Position numbers and translations under genes: made by a program | Shown: in pieces, positions 7,150 to 14,734 of the stretch | How positions within the stretch are numbered: position 1 is the first letter of the stretch | Layout: the number at the start of each line of letters is the position of its first letter | NCBI GenBank assembly: GCA_964593725.1 | Contig: CAZQJS010000065.1 | Coordinates: forward strand, 1-17,565 | Source: JAIOSM01 sp964593725 | GTDB taxonomy: Bacteria; Desulfobacterota; Desulfobacteria; Desulfobacterales; Desulfobacteraceae | Length of the DNA: 17,565 bases | Direction of reading: 5' to 3' | The notes under the pieces: generated by a model | The model's database searches: none | Told to the model about the DNA's origin: nothing | The model's input: the letters and a program-made list of their open reading frames with translations, nothing else

Positions 7150-8052
7150 TTATTCCTTATAAAAAAGAGTACCTATCCCTGAATCTGTAAAAAGCTCAAG
7201 CAAAACAGCATGTTCAATCTTTCCATTGATTATGTGTGATTTTGAAACGCCTTTTTCCAGGGCATGTACCGCGCATTCAACCTTTGGTATCATGCCGCCT
7301 TTTATTGTTTTTTGTAAAATCATGCGTTTAGCTGAATCTCTGTTAACAGATGAAACAAGTTTATTATCCTGATCCAGGACACCATCCACATCAGTGAGCA
7401 GGATCAGCCGTTCAGCACCAACAGCCGAGGCAATATCAGATGCCACAAGATCAGCATTAATATTATATGTCTCACCGTTCCTGCCAACACCCACCGGCGC
7501 AATAACCGGAATAAAACCCTGATCTGCCAGGGTAAAAATAATATCAGGGTTAATCCCGGATACCTTTCCCACCATACCAGGGTCAATGATCTCAGGAGGT
7601 TTACCATCTTTTCCATTGTCAGGGTCTTTATCATAGTTCTGATACAGTTTAAGTTTTTCAGCAGTTATAAGGGAGCCGTCCTTTCCTGTAAGGCCGACTG
7701 CCCTGCCCCCCTTTCCATTGATATTGGCTACAATCTCCTTATTAACTTTTCCACCAAGCACCATCTCAACAACATCCATGGTTTTACCATCTGTATATCT
7801 CATGCCCCTTATGAATTTTGAAGTAATGCCCATGGAATCTAAAACCTTATTTATCTGAGGTCCTCCTCCATGGATCACAATCGGGTTTATACCTATGTAT
7901 TTCAAAAGGGTTATATCACTTGCAAAGGCCTTTTTAAGGCCCTCGTCCACCATGGCATGGCCGCCATACTTAATCACAATCCTCTTGCCGGAAAATTTCC
8001 TTATATATGGCAGGGCCTCAATCAGAATTTTGGGAATACTGTTTTTATCCAT
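7150..8052 (-). CDS. argB: acetylglutamate kinase
   Basis: This 300-aa cytoplasmic kinase phosphorylates N-acetylglutamate, the second step of arginine synthesis. Amino-acid-kinase motifs are present: VIKYGGHAM (26-34) with catalytic Lys28, HGGGPQIN (61-68) and GLTGKDG (120-126). The N-terminal helix (about residues 5-20) before the first strand and the C-terminal ELFTDSGIGTLF are features of the hexameric, arginine-inhibited type, so feedback inhibition by arginine is likely (inference). A charged insert lies around residues 137-155. The start ATG overlaps the hslU stop by one base (TAATG), coupling arginine synthesis to a protease gene. Confidence 0.96.
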   Translation of the reverse strand: MDKNSIPKILIEALPYIRKFSGKRIVIKYGGHAMVDEGLKKAFASDITLLKYIGINPIVIHGGGPQINKVLDSMGITSKFIRGMRYTDGKTMDVVEMVLGGKVNKEIVANINGKGGRAVGLTGKDGSLITAEKLKLYQNYDKDPDNGKDGKPPEIIDPGMVGKVSGINPDIIFTLADQGFIPVIAPVGVGRNGETYNINADLVASDIASAVGAERLILLTDVDGVLDQDNKLVSSVNRDSAKRMILQKTIKGGMIPKVECAVHALEKGVSKSHIINGKIEHAVLLELFTDSGIGTLFYKE

Positions 8053-9398
8053 TATAAAATATACCTGCTTAAATCTTGATCTTCAACTATATCCTTAAGC
8101 TGCCTGTCCACAAACTCAGCATCAATCTCTATTTTTTTCTCCTCAATATCCGGAGCCTTAAAAAGAATGTTTTCCAATAATTTTTCCATGAGTGTATGCA
8201 GCCTTCTTGCTCCTATATTCTCCGTTGTATTATTAACCTCCTCTGCAATTGCTGCAATCCTGTCGACTCCGTCATTGGTAAATGACAATTCAACTTCTTC
8301 TGTCCTTAAAAGAGCTATATACTGAAGTAAAAGGGCATTTTTCGGGGTGGTGAGTATCTTTGCAAACTCATTCCTGCCAAGGGAGTTAAGCTCAACCCGG
8401 ATGGGAAAACGTCCCTGGAGCTCAGGGATGAGATCAGATGGTTTACTCACATGAAAGGCACCTGCTGCCATGAATAAAATATGATCGGTTTTAACAGTAC
8501 CATATTTTGTAGGTACAGAAGAACCCTCCACAATGGGAAGCAGATCTCTCTGCACGCCCTCCTTGGAAACTTCAGGGTTATTTACATTCTCTTTACCTAC
8601 AATTTTATCTATCTCATCCAGAAAAATTATTCCAGACTGTTCCACCATATTAACTGCATCGGATTTAACCTTTTCCATATCAACAAGATGGGCTGCCTCT
8701 TCTGCAGCAATAATTTTCAGGGCATCAACCACTTTGACCTTACGCCTCTTTGTGTTTTTAGGCATGAGACTGCCAAGCATCTCCTTCATGTTAACACCCA
8801 TCTCTTCCATGCCTGCATTGGAAAATATCTCCACAACCGGCATGGTATTATCATTCACATCAAGTTCAACCTCCCGGGAATCAAGTTTGCCCTTTTCAAG
8901 CATTGCTCTTAATTTCTTCCTGGTATTACCAGCTTTTTTTTCCAAATCAGGCTCAGAATCGAGGTTAGAGGAAGGGTTGTCATGTGCTGGTAAAAGCAGG
9001 TCAAGTACCCTTTCTTCAGCAGCCCTGCACGCTTTTTCCCTAACCTGCTCCTGCTCCTGAATTTTCAGCCTGTTAACCGTCAATTCGACAAGATCCCGGA
9101 TCATGGACTCAACATCTCTTCCAACATAACCTACTTCTGTAAATTTTGAAGCTTCCACCTTATAAAATGGAGAATCGGTTAATTTTGCAAGCCTTCTTGC
9201 AATCTCGGTTTTTCCAATACCTGTTGCTCCTATTAATATAATATTTTTTGGTGCTATCTCCTCCTGTAATTCCGGATCAAGCTGCATCCTTCTCCATCTG
9301 TTTCTTAAGGCTATTGCCACAGCTTTTTTTGCATCTGCCTGTCCAATTATATATTTATTCAATTCATCTACAATCTGGCCTGGTTTTAAATCTTTCAT
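8052..9398 (-). CDS. hslU: ATP-dependent protease ATPase subunit HslU (ClpY)
   Basis: This 448-aa AAA+ unfoldase feeds proteins into the HslV peptidase. Walker A is GATGIGKTE (57-65, Lys63), with Ala in the place usually held by Pro. The pore loop is GYVGRD (90-95), the intermediate domain covers about 110-240, and Walker B is IIFLDEID (257-264). GRFPIRVEL follows in the sensor region. The C-terminus ends LSRYIL, the tail that inserts into HslV and activates it. Length is typical. The start is ATG 9398, 31 nt after hslV. Its TAA overlaps the argB ATG. Confidence 0.97.
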   Translation of the reverse strand: MKDLKPGQIVDELNKYIIGQADAKKAVAIALRNRWRRMQLDPELQEEIAPKNIILIGATGIGKTEIARRLAKLTDSPFYKVEASKFTEVGYVGRDVESMIRDLVELTVNRLKIQEQEQVREKACRAAEERVLDLLLPAHDNPSSNLDSEPDLEKKAGNTRKKLRAMLEKGKLDSREVELDVNDNTMPVVEIFSNAGMEEMGVNMKEMLGSLMPKNTKRRKVKVVDALKIIAAEEAAHLVDMEKVKSDAVNMVEQSGIIFLDEIDKIVGKENVNNPEVSKEGVQRDLLPIVEGSSVPTKYGTVKTDHILFMAAGAFHVSKPSDLIPELQGRFPIRVELNSLGRNEFAKILTTPKNALLLQYIALLRTEEVELSFTNDGVDRIAAIAEEVNNTTENIGARRLHTLMEKLLENILFKAPDIEEKKIEIDAEFVDRQLKDIVEDQDLSRYIL

Positions 9399-9429
9399 TA
9401 TTCAATCTCTTTTTAAATAAAAACATAAA

Positions 9430-9966
9430 TTATATTGTTTCAATGGTCAGCTCTCCATTGGTGTAAATACATATGGAAGCTGCAATAAGCATTGCTTTTT
9501 CAGCAATCTGTACTGAATCAAGATCAGTATGCTCCATGAGGGCACTTGCTGCGGCCTGGGCAGGAGCACTGCCTGACCCGATACTGATAACCCCGTAATC
9601 AGGTTCAATCACATCACCATTACCTGAAAGCAGGTATGTGTTTTCACTGTCTGCTGCAATCATCATTGCTTCAAGCCTTCTTAGATACTTATCTGTACGC
9701 CACTCCCTTGCAAGCTCAACAGCTGCCCTGGTAAGGTTGCCATTATACCTTTCAAGTTTTTTTTCAAGTTTTTCAGAGAGAGTCAGAGCATCTGCTGTTG
9801 CACCTGCAAACCCGGTTATAATTTTATCATTATAGATTCTTCTGACTTTTTTTGCCTTATGTTTTGTAATTGTTGTGCCAAGGGTTACCTGGCCGTCTCC
9901 TGCAACCACCACCTGGTCTTTATGGCGCAATGCAAGTATTGTTGTTCCATGGAAATCATCAACCAT
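9430..9966 (-). CDS. hslV: ATP-dependent protease peptidase subunit HslV (ClpQ)
   Basis: This 178-aa threonine peptidase of the proteasome fold forms the double hexamer of the HslUV protease in the cytoplasm. The sequence begins with a 7-residue propeptide followed by TTILALRH; Thr8 is the expected nucleophile after processing, much as in Bacillus CodW (FHATTI). GDGQVTLG, KAKKVRRIY (active-site lysine region), GFAGATADA and SIGSGSAPAQAAA are all family motifs. The start is ATG 9966, with AAAGGAG 6 nt upstream, the best ribosome binding site in this cluster. It lies 15 nt after xerC and 31 nt before hslU. The order xerC-hslV-hslU is the same as codV-codW-codX in Bacillus. Confidence 0.97.
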   Translation of the reverse strand: MVDDFHGTTILALRHKDQVVVAGDGQVTLGTTITKHKAKKVRRIYNDKIITGFAGATADALTLSEKLEKKLERYNGNLTRAAVELAREWRTDKYLRRLEAMMIAADSENTYLLSGNGDVIEPDYGVISIGSGSAPAQAAASALMEHTDLDSVQIAEKAMLIAASICIYTNGELTIETI

Positions 9967-9981
9967 ATTATACTCCTTTAC

Positions 9982-10875
9982 CTAACTCCTTGGATGGGCT
10001 TTATCATATACTCTGTTCAGCCTTTCCATGCTTACATGGGTATACACCTGGGTTGTGGAAAGGCTTGCATGTCCTAAAATCTCCTGTATGCCGCGCAGAT
10101 CAGCTCCGGAATCCAGCATGTGGGTTGCAAAAGAATGGCGTAAAGTATGGGGCGTTACAGGCACATTAAGTCCGCACTCAATCACAAGTTTTTCAAGAAT
10201 CCTCCTTATGGACCTTGAAGAGAGCCTTGTGTGATTCTTATTTAAAAACAAGGGAATAAACTCTTCTGGAAAACCTGCCCTGTATTGTTTAATGGCATCA
10301 AGGGCTCTGGTGCCAATGGGAATTATTCTCTGTTTTGATCCTTTCCCTGTAACTATTATCATTCTGCTGTTAAAGTCAACATCTTTATAATTAAGTCCTT
10401 CAATCTCCGAGACACGGGCCCCGGTTGAGTAAAAAGTCTCAAATATTGCAAGGTTTCTCTTCTCAAGCCATGTATCTGTCTTAATTGAATCAAGAAGTCT
10501 GAAAAGATCATCAATACTTAAAACGTGGGGAATACTTTTTTCAAATTTTGGAATATTAATTCCTTTAGCAGGGTTCAGTGTAAGTCTGCCGACCTTAACA
10601 AGGTAATCAAAAAAAGTATTAAGCCCTGAAAGTTTCCTTGCAATGGAACGTTTTTTTAATCCGGATTTTACAAGGCCTGACACATACCTTCTCACAGGAT
10701 TTTTTGATCTGTCCTGCAAAAGCTCAACCAAAGGTGTGTCAAATTCTGTCCCATCCTTAAAAAAAAAGGAGACAAAATCAAGAACATCTCTTTTATAAGC
10801 TCTAAGGGTATGTCCGGAATACCCTCTTTCAGCTGCAAGTGTCTGTATAAACACATCTATTATTGAATTCTGCAA
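9982..10875 (-). CDS. xerC: tyrosine recombinase XerC
   Basis: This 297-aa site-specific recombinase resolves chromosome dimers at dif with a XerD partner. An N-terminal SAM-like core-binding domain (about 1-90) is followed by the catalytic domain with all active residues visible: Arg154 (GARVSE), Lys178 (TGKGSK), His243 and Arg246 (HTLRHSFATH), His269 (LGHASLSTTQ) and nucleophile Tyr278 (VYTHV). Length fits XerC/XerD. XerC rather than XerD is chosen from its position before hslVU and its N-terminus; sequence alone does not fully separate the two. The start is a TTG (10875) with AGGA 7 nt upstream; no in-frame ATG is close. No integrated element or att site is seen, so this is a housekeeping recombinase. 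Confidence 0.93.
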   Translation of the reverse strand: MQNSIIDVFIQTLAAERGYSGHTLRAYKRDVLDFVSFFFKDGTEFDTPLVELLQDRSKNPVRRYVSGLVKSGLKKRSIARKLSGLNTFFDYLVKVGRLTLNPAKGINIPKFEKSIPHVLSIDDLFRLLDSIKTDTWLEKRNLAIFETFYSTGARVSEIEGLNYKDVDFNSRMIIVTGKGSKQRIIPIGTRALDAIKQYRAGFPEEFIPLFLNKNHTRLSSRSIRRILEKLVIECGLNVPVTPHTLRHSFATHMLDSGADLRGIQEILGHASLSTTQVYTHVSMERLNRVYDKAHPRS

Positions 10876-10903
10876 TTGTATATCCTGATTAATAATACAA
10901 TAA

Positions 10904-10912
10904 AGTATATCA
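10904..10912 (-). promoter_or_regulatory. possible extended -10 promoter before xerC
   Basis: On the minus strand TGATATACT forms an extended -10 (TG-n-TATACT), overlapping the end of the UDG-like gene and placed about 30 nt before the xerC start. No good -35 box is seen 17 nt upstream. The identical 9-mer occurs before tatT. If real, it would let xerC-hslVU-arg be transcribed without coaBC. It is a short AT-rich motif in an AT-rich genome, so chance is a serious alternative. Confidence 0.25.
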
Positions 10913-10913
10913 C

Positions 10914-11420
10914 CTATTCTGAAATATAGTTCATTACTTTTTTCATATCCTCCCAGACATCTCTCTTTTTCCTCACATCTTCAAGCAGGGACACGGGGTG
11001 CCAGGTCGGCATGACTTTAATGCCGTTAAAATCATGGAATCTTCCCCGGGTATATTCAAAGGGGGCGTTGGTTTTAAGGATTCTTTCCGTTGTTCCCCTG
11101 CCAAGGGTAATCATGATTTTGGGATTAACCCTCTTAACTCTGTACTTTACAATCTTTGAACACGGTGCATTACATATACAGACACTCTCCCTTGAAAGCT
11201 TCATTGCTTTAATAATTTTTATTAATAAAGCACCTGGCTCACCTTTGAAAAAAAGAGATCTTTTATCAATAAAATAAATCTTAGATTCTACATTACCTTC
11301 CCAGACAAGGCCCCATTCATTTATGATGTTAAGAGACTGCCTGGAAATATTGATACTTTCCTGGCCAATATCTTTTATAAGCTGAAAATACTGGGAAATG
11401 TCCTTTAATACAGATTCCAA
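10914..11420 (-). CDS. degenerate family-4 uracil-DNA glycosylase homologue
   Basis: The 168-aa product has the UDG-superfamily C-terminal half: ICNAPC (82-87), a LGRGTTERIL strand-helix (106-115), TRGRFHDFNGIKVMPTWHP (124-142) and HPVSLL-KK-WEDM (141-159), matching the HPayLLRnp-K-WeDm end of family-4 enzymes. The N-terminal half is decayed. The CxxC Fe-S cysteines are missing, the catalytic GEAPG-ED motif is absent (IYFID runs straight into a remnant LFFKGEPGALL), and about 15 residues carrying CRPP-NR and the fourth Cys are deleted. The [4Fe-4S] cluster and glycosylase activity are therefore probably lost, although the frame is intact. The start is a TTG (11420), 3 nt after the coaBC stop, with a weak GGA 6-7 nt upstream. 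Its place between coaBC and xerC is one where I recall intact family-4 UDG genes in related bacteria. Confidence 0.75.
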   Translation of the reverse strand: MESVLKDISQYFQLIKDIGQESINISRQSLNIINEWGLVWEGNVESKIYFIDKRSLFFKGEPGALLIKIIKAMKLSRESVCICNAPCSKIVKYRVKRVNPKIMITLGRGTTERILKTNAPFEYTRGRFHDFNGIKVMPTWHPVSLLEDVRKKRDVWEDMKKVMNYISE

Positions 11421-11423
11421 TCT

Positions 11424-12623
11424 TTATCCAATTTTTGCAATGATTCTGTCAATTATAATATTTGCAACAGCTTTTTTGTCCATGATCGGAAAATCTTCAC
11501 TGGTCCCATCTTTATAAAAAATCTCTATTTTATTGGTATCTTCCTTAAAGCCTGAACCTGCAGTCCCAATGGGATTTGCAATAATCATATCAAGGTTTTT
11601 ATTTTTTATTTTTAAACATGCGTTTTTTTTAAGATCATTGGTTTCAGCTGCAAAGCCAACCAGAAACTGGTTTCTTTTTTTCTTTTTCCCAAGGGTGCTT
11701 AAAATGTCAATGTTTTCATCAAAGGATATGTTAAATCCATTGGGCAGATCCCTTTTTTTAATTTTATTCCTGGCAATACTCACAGGCTTATAATCTGCAA
11801 CAGCTGCAACCTTGATGATAATATCATAGGCATCGGCATTATCCAGCATACTTGCTGCCATCTCATCACAGGATTCAATATTAATAAGTTCAATATTAAC
11901 TGGTGGATCAAGGGATACAGGGCCTGAAACAAGGGTTACCCGGCCCCCTCTCTTTTCAGCAGCCTCTGCAATATGATAACCCATCTTGCCCGAGGAGTGG
12001 TTGCTTATATATCGTACAGGATCAATGGCTTCAATGGTGGGGCCGGCTGAGACAAGAATATTCCTGCCCGAAAGATCTTTGACGCTTAAAAGAGCATCAA
12101 GCCTGTCCATGATATGGCTTGGTTCAGGCATTCTTCCGGGCCCTGTGACTTTACATGCAAGTTCTCCGACATCTGGCTCAAGTATGTTAAAACCATCTGC
12201 AGCAAGAATATCAAGGTTCCTCTGTACACGTAAATTTTCATACATATCACTGTTCATTGCAGGGCATATCATAACAGGTGCTTTAACTGCAAGCATGGTG
12301 GTTAATAGTGCATCATCTGCAATGCCTGCAGCAAGTTTTCCAATGAAATTGGCTGTTGCAGGGGCAATGACCACGGCATGGGCATTTCCTGCAAGTTCAA
12401 TATGTTGTATTCCAGGGCTATCCTGTTCAAACAGATCTGTTAAAACCTTTTGTTCGGAAAGTACCTGAAAAGTTGTTCTGCCGATAAATTTCAAGGCACT
12501 TGCTGTCATGATCACATTGACACTGGCTCCTGCCTTTTTAAACAGCCGGACAAGTTCACACACTTTATATGCAGCAATACCGCCGCAGACACCAACTATA
12601 ATATTTTTATTTTTAAAATCCAT
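11424..12623 (-). CDS. coaBC: bifunctional phosphopantothenoylcysteine decarboxylase / phosphopantothenate--cysteine ligase
   Basis: This 399-aa cytoplasmic enzyme performs two steps of coenzyme A synthesis. Residues 1-180 form the FMN-dependent CoaC decarboxylase: VCGGIAAYK (12-20), catalytic His74, APATANFIGK, PAMNSDMYEN (121-130) with Asn124, and Cys157 in ELACKVTGPGRMPEP, where Lys replaces the more common Gly after the Cys. From about 185 the CoaB ligase follows: SAGPTIEAIDPVRYISNHSS (193-212, nucleotide-binding loop), AVADY (274-278) and KIKK (287-290). Length is standard for the fusion. The start is ATG 12623 and no good Shine-Dalgarno lies close: GGAG sits 15 nt away and could pair with a nearby CTCC (small hairpin 12632-12642). 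Confidence 0.96.
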   Translation of the reverse strand: MDFKNKNIIVGVCGGIAAYKVCELVRLFKKAGASVNVIMTASALKFIGRTTFQVLSEQKVLTDLFEQDSPGIQHIELAGNAHAVVIAPATANFIGKLAAGIADDALLTTMLAVKAPVMICPAMNSDMYENLRVQRNLDILAADGFNILEPDVGELACKVTGPGRMPEPSHIMDRLDALLSVKDLSGRNILVSAGPTIEAIDPVRYISNHSSGKMGYHIAEAAEKRGGRVTLVSGPVSLDPPVNIELINIESCDEMAASMLDNADAYDIIIKVAAVADYKPVSIARNKIKKRDLPNGFNISFDENIDILSTLGKKKKRNQFLVGFAAETNDLKKNACLKIKNKNLDMIIANPIGTAGSGFKEDTNKIEIFYKDGTSEDFPIMDKKAVANIIIDRIIAKIG

Positions 12624-12680
12624 AAATGGTTGGAGAAACTCCCTGGGTCATAAAATATATATGGATGTAACAAATCATGG

Positions 12681-13286
12681 TTACTTTTTATTTTTCTTTT
12701 TCACCTCATTTGCAGCCTGTGCCCTGGCATTATATTCCCGGGCCTGCTTCTGATATGATTTGCTCCGTTCAGTATACACCTTTATCCGGTTATTGAATTT
12801 TATTACATTTTCCTTATGTCTTAATTTTTCTTCTCTGGTTTTAGCCTTTTCCCCTTCTGTCACAAGTCTCTGTCTTTCATCATCTAAACCGGAATACTCT
12901 TGGTCAAGGTCCTCTTTTATTCTGTCAAGCTGCTTACGTTCCTTGTCCAGAGCCTCAAAAGTCTCAACTGCCTCTTTATTGATTTCAGGATTTTCTTTAG
13001 TCTTGTTCTCAATATTTTCCTTTTTATTGTTTTCTTCTGGACTGTTAGTTACTGCTTTAACAGGCTCTTCTTCATTATCATCTGCCTTGTTCTCATCTTC
13101 ATCGGCCTTAACCTCTTTCATAATCTTTGAAGGTTCTTTTGAGGATTCCTTGACCTTTGAATAATCATCTGTATAGGAAACCACGCCATTCTCATCAATA
13201 TATTCATATAATTCTGCATGGGAAAGGGGTAAAAAAGTTAAAAAAACTGCTGCTGCAAAAAATATCAATAAAAATCCATGTTTCAT
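12681..13286 (-). CDS. secreted DUF4124-domain protein with charged linker and coiled coil
   Basis: This 201-aa protein has a Sec signal peptide (1-24, cleavage likely after SHA). A DUF4124-type module follows (25-43, ELYEYIDENGVVSYTDD, the Y-x-D-x-x-G-x-x-x-Y-T-D pattern), then a very acidic, Asn/Glu/Lys-rich low-complexity linker (45-105), and a Lys/Glu/Arg-rich predicted coiled coil (about 105-190). The end is strongly basic. DUF4124 is common at the N-terminus of envelope proteins and has no established activity. The start is ATG 13286 with GAGG 5 nt upstream; an in-frame TTG at 13307 would delay the signal peptide and is not used. It is the first gene of the coaBC run, 57 nt before coaBC, with a promoter candidate upstream. 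It is probably periplasmic; function unknown. Confidence 0.85.
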   Translation of the reverse strand: MKHGFLLIFFAAAVFLTFLPLSHAELYEYIDENGVVSYTDDYSKVKESSKEPSKIMKEVKADEDENKADDNEEEPVKAVTNSPEENNKKENIENKTKENPEINKEAVETFEALDKERKQLDRIKEDLDQEYSGLDDERQRLVTEGEKAKTREEKLRHKENVIKFNNRIKVYTERSKSYQKQAREYNARAQAANEVKKKNKK

Positions 13287-13346
13287 AAACGCCTCACTCT
13301 CTGACAATAACCGTCAAGTTCTGTTTTATTTTCAATCTTTTTATAG

Positions 13347-13375
13347 TTTTAACCCTATATTGGTTTATATGTCAA
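13347..13375 (-). promoter_or_regulatory. candidate promoter for the DUF4124-coaBC run
   Basis: A perfect -35 box TTGACA (13375-13370) is followed after 17 nt by TTAAAA (13352-13347), a 3/6 match to the -10 consensus, about 60 nt before the DUF4124 start. It lies in the 167-nt gap after dctM, one of the two longest gaps between protein genes in the window. No clear intrinsic terminator is seen between dctM and this site, so read-through from the transporter operon is also possible. Confidence 0.4.
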
Positions 13376-13453
13376 ACTTAGTTACACAATCATATTATAT
13401 TTTACAGGTAAGATCAGGACAATTTTAATTGAATTTTGCCAAAAAGCTCTGAA

Positions 13454-14734
13454 TTAATGAATAAAGAAAAGAGTAAGTCCTGGCCAGTATGTGATTATAA
13501 GTACAGTCCCAAGCAAAACCAGCATAAATGGTATTGTTGCTTTGTAGACTTCAACAATGGGTTTGTTAAATCTGTAGCTTGCAATGAAAAGGTTCATGCC
13601 CACAGGCGGTGTAAAATAACCTATCTGCATGTTTGCAAGGAAAATGATCCCAAGATGAATGGGATTTATTCCATAGCTTACAGCAACGGGCAGAATAAGG
13701 GGAACCATGATAATGATGGCTGAAAATATATCAAGAATAGCGCCCAGAAACAATAAAAAGATATTCAATAAAATCAAAAAAACAAGCTTATCAGTTACAA
13801 AACTCTGGCAGATTGCAAACAATTTCATGGGTGCCTGGATATCAACAATATAATTTGTAAAGGCAAGGGATACACCAAGTATTAAAAGTATTCCCCCCAC
13901 CATGACCATTGAGTCGCGCATTATTCCGGGAAGTTTTGAAATCTTAATCTCTTTGTATATAAACACTTCAACAATAATTACGTACATTGCTGTAACAGCA
14001 GCTGCCTCGGAAATAACAAAAAAACCTGAGTAAATACCTCCTAACACAAAAAAAGGCAGGGGTATTTCCCAGGCAGACTCCTTTAAAGTATCCAAAGCCC
14101 TGTCTTTTGAAAACTTTATTAAAGGCATTGCATTTTTCCTGTTAACCCAGAGGCTCCATCCCGAAAGCAATAAAATCATCAGCAGAGCAGGTAAAATACC
14201 TGCGATGAACAGGTCATCAATGGAAAAATCAGGACCAACTCCCATCTGCTGAGCAATGACACCATAGAGAATTAACGGCAAAGACGGAGGGAGTAAAAGC
14301 CCGAGACTCCCTGATGTGGTCACAAGCCCGAGGCTGAATTCATCCTTATAACCTGACTGTTTCAATGCAGGATATAAAAGAGCACCCAGGGCAACAATGG
14401 TCACTCCTGAAGCCCCAGTAAATGCGGTAAAAAATGCACATATGACAAATGATACAAAGGCAAGGCCGCCAGGCATCCAGCCCAGAAACGCCCTGGTTAA
14501 TCTTACAAGGCGTTGTGATGTATTACTCTCTGAAAGGATATAACCTGCCAGGGTAAAAAGAGGCAGAGCAATCAATACAGGTGTATCAGATATGCGGTAC
14601 AACTCAATTGCAATCACGGAAAGATCAACACCAGAAGAGTAAAAGCCTGCCAGGGCACCAACAATTATAATGGTGAAAAGGGGTGCCCCCATAAGGGCAA
14701 GAAGAATTAATATGATTATGAATATATATATCAT
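13454..14734 (-). CDS. dctM: TRAP transporter large permease (DctM)
   Basis: This 426-aa inner-membrane protein with about a dozen hydrophobic segments is the large transport subunit of a tripartite ATP-independent periplasmic transporter, powered by an ion gradient (usually Na+). Family features are the N-terminal LMGAPLFTIIIVGA region, PVLIALPLFTLAGYILSES, GASGVTIVALGALLYPAL, LGLLLPPSLPLILYG and the C-terminal YFTPPVGMNLFIA repeat of the helix-break motif. Length is normal for DctM. The ATG at 14734 overlaps the dctQ stop by 4 nt (ATGA), indicating coupled translation and equal supply of the two membrane subunits. The substrate cannot be read from this subunit. Confidence 0.94.
   Translation of the reverse strand: MIYIFIIILILLALMGAPLFTIIIVGALAGFYSSGVDLSVIAIELYRISDTPVLIALPLFTLAGYILSESNTSQRLVRLTRAFLGWMPGGLAFVSFVICAFFTAFTGASGVTIVALGALLYPALKQSGYKDEFSLGLVTTSGSLGLLLPPSLPLILYGVIAQQMGVGPDFSIDDLFIAGILPALLMILLLSGWSLWVNRKNAMPLIKFSKDRALDTLKESAWEIPLPFFVLGGIYSGFFVISEAAAVTAMYVIIVEVFIYKEIKISKLPGIMRDSMVMVGGILLILGVSLAFTNYIVDIQAPMKLFAICQSFVTDKLVFLILLNIFLLFLGAILDIFSAIIIMVPLILPVAVSYGINPIHLGIIFLANMQIGYFTPPVGMNLFIASYRFNKPIVEVYKATIPFMLVLLGTVLIITYWPGLTLFFIH

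Noticed and set aside
8533..9060. 175-aa open frame on the plus strand inside hslU
   Set aside because: Serine-rich translation of the antisense of a conserved gene, no ribosome binding site or family motif; a shadow of hslU, which has all AAA+ motifs.
9982..10875. xerC as an integrase of a genomic island
   Set aside because: Its place in the conserved xerC-hslV-hslU order and normal length point to the chromosomal dif recombinase.
10876..10913. Arginine repressor (ARG box) before xerC or argB
   Set aside because: I looked for the TGAAT-n4-ATTCA-like dyad before argB and xerC and saw no convincing match.
11986..12468. 160-aa plus-strand open frame inside coaBC
   Set aside because: Lies opposite the conserved CoaC domain, composition typical of an antisense shadow, no start signal.
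13421..13436. CAATTTTAATTG near-palindrome after dctM as a terminator
   Set aside because: Only 5 A/T-rich base pairs with a 2-nt loop and no following T-tract; too weak to call.
13436..13723. Plus-strand 95-aa frame opposite the dctM 3' end
   Set aside because: Covers conserved DctM C-terminal motifs on the other strand; no support as a gene.
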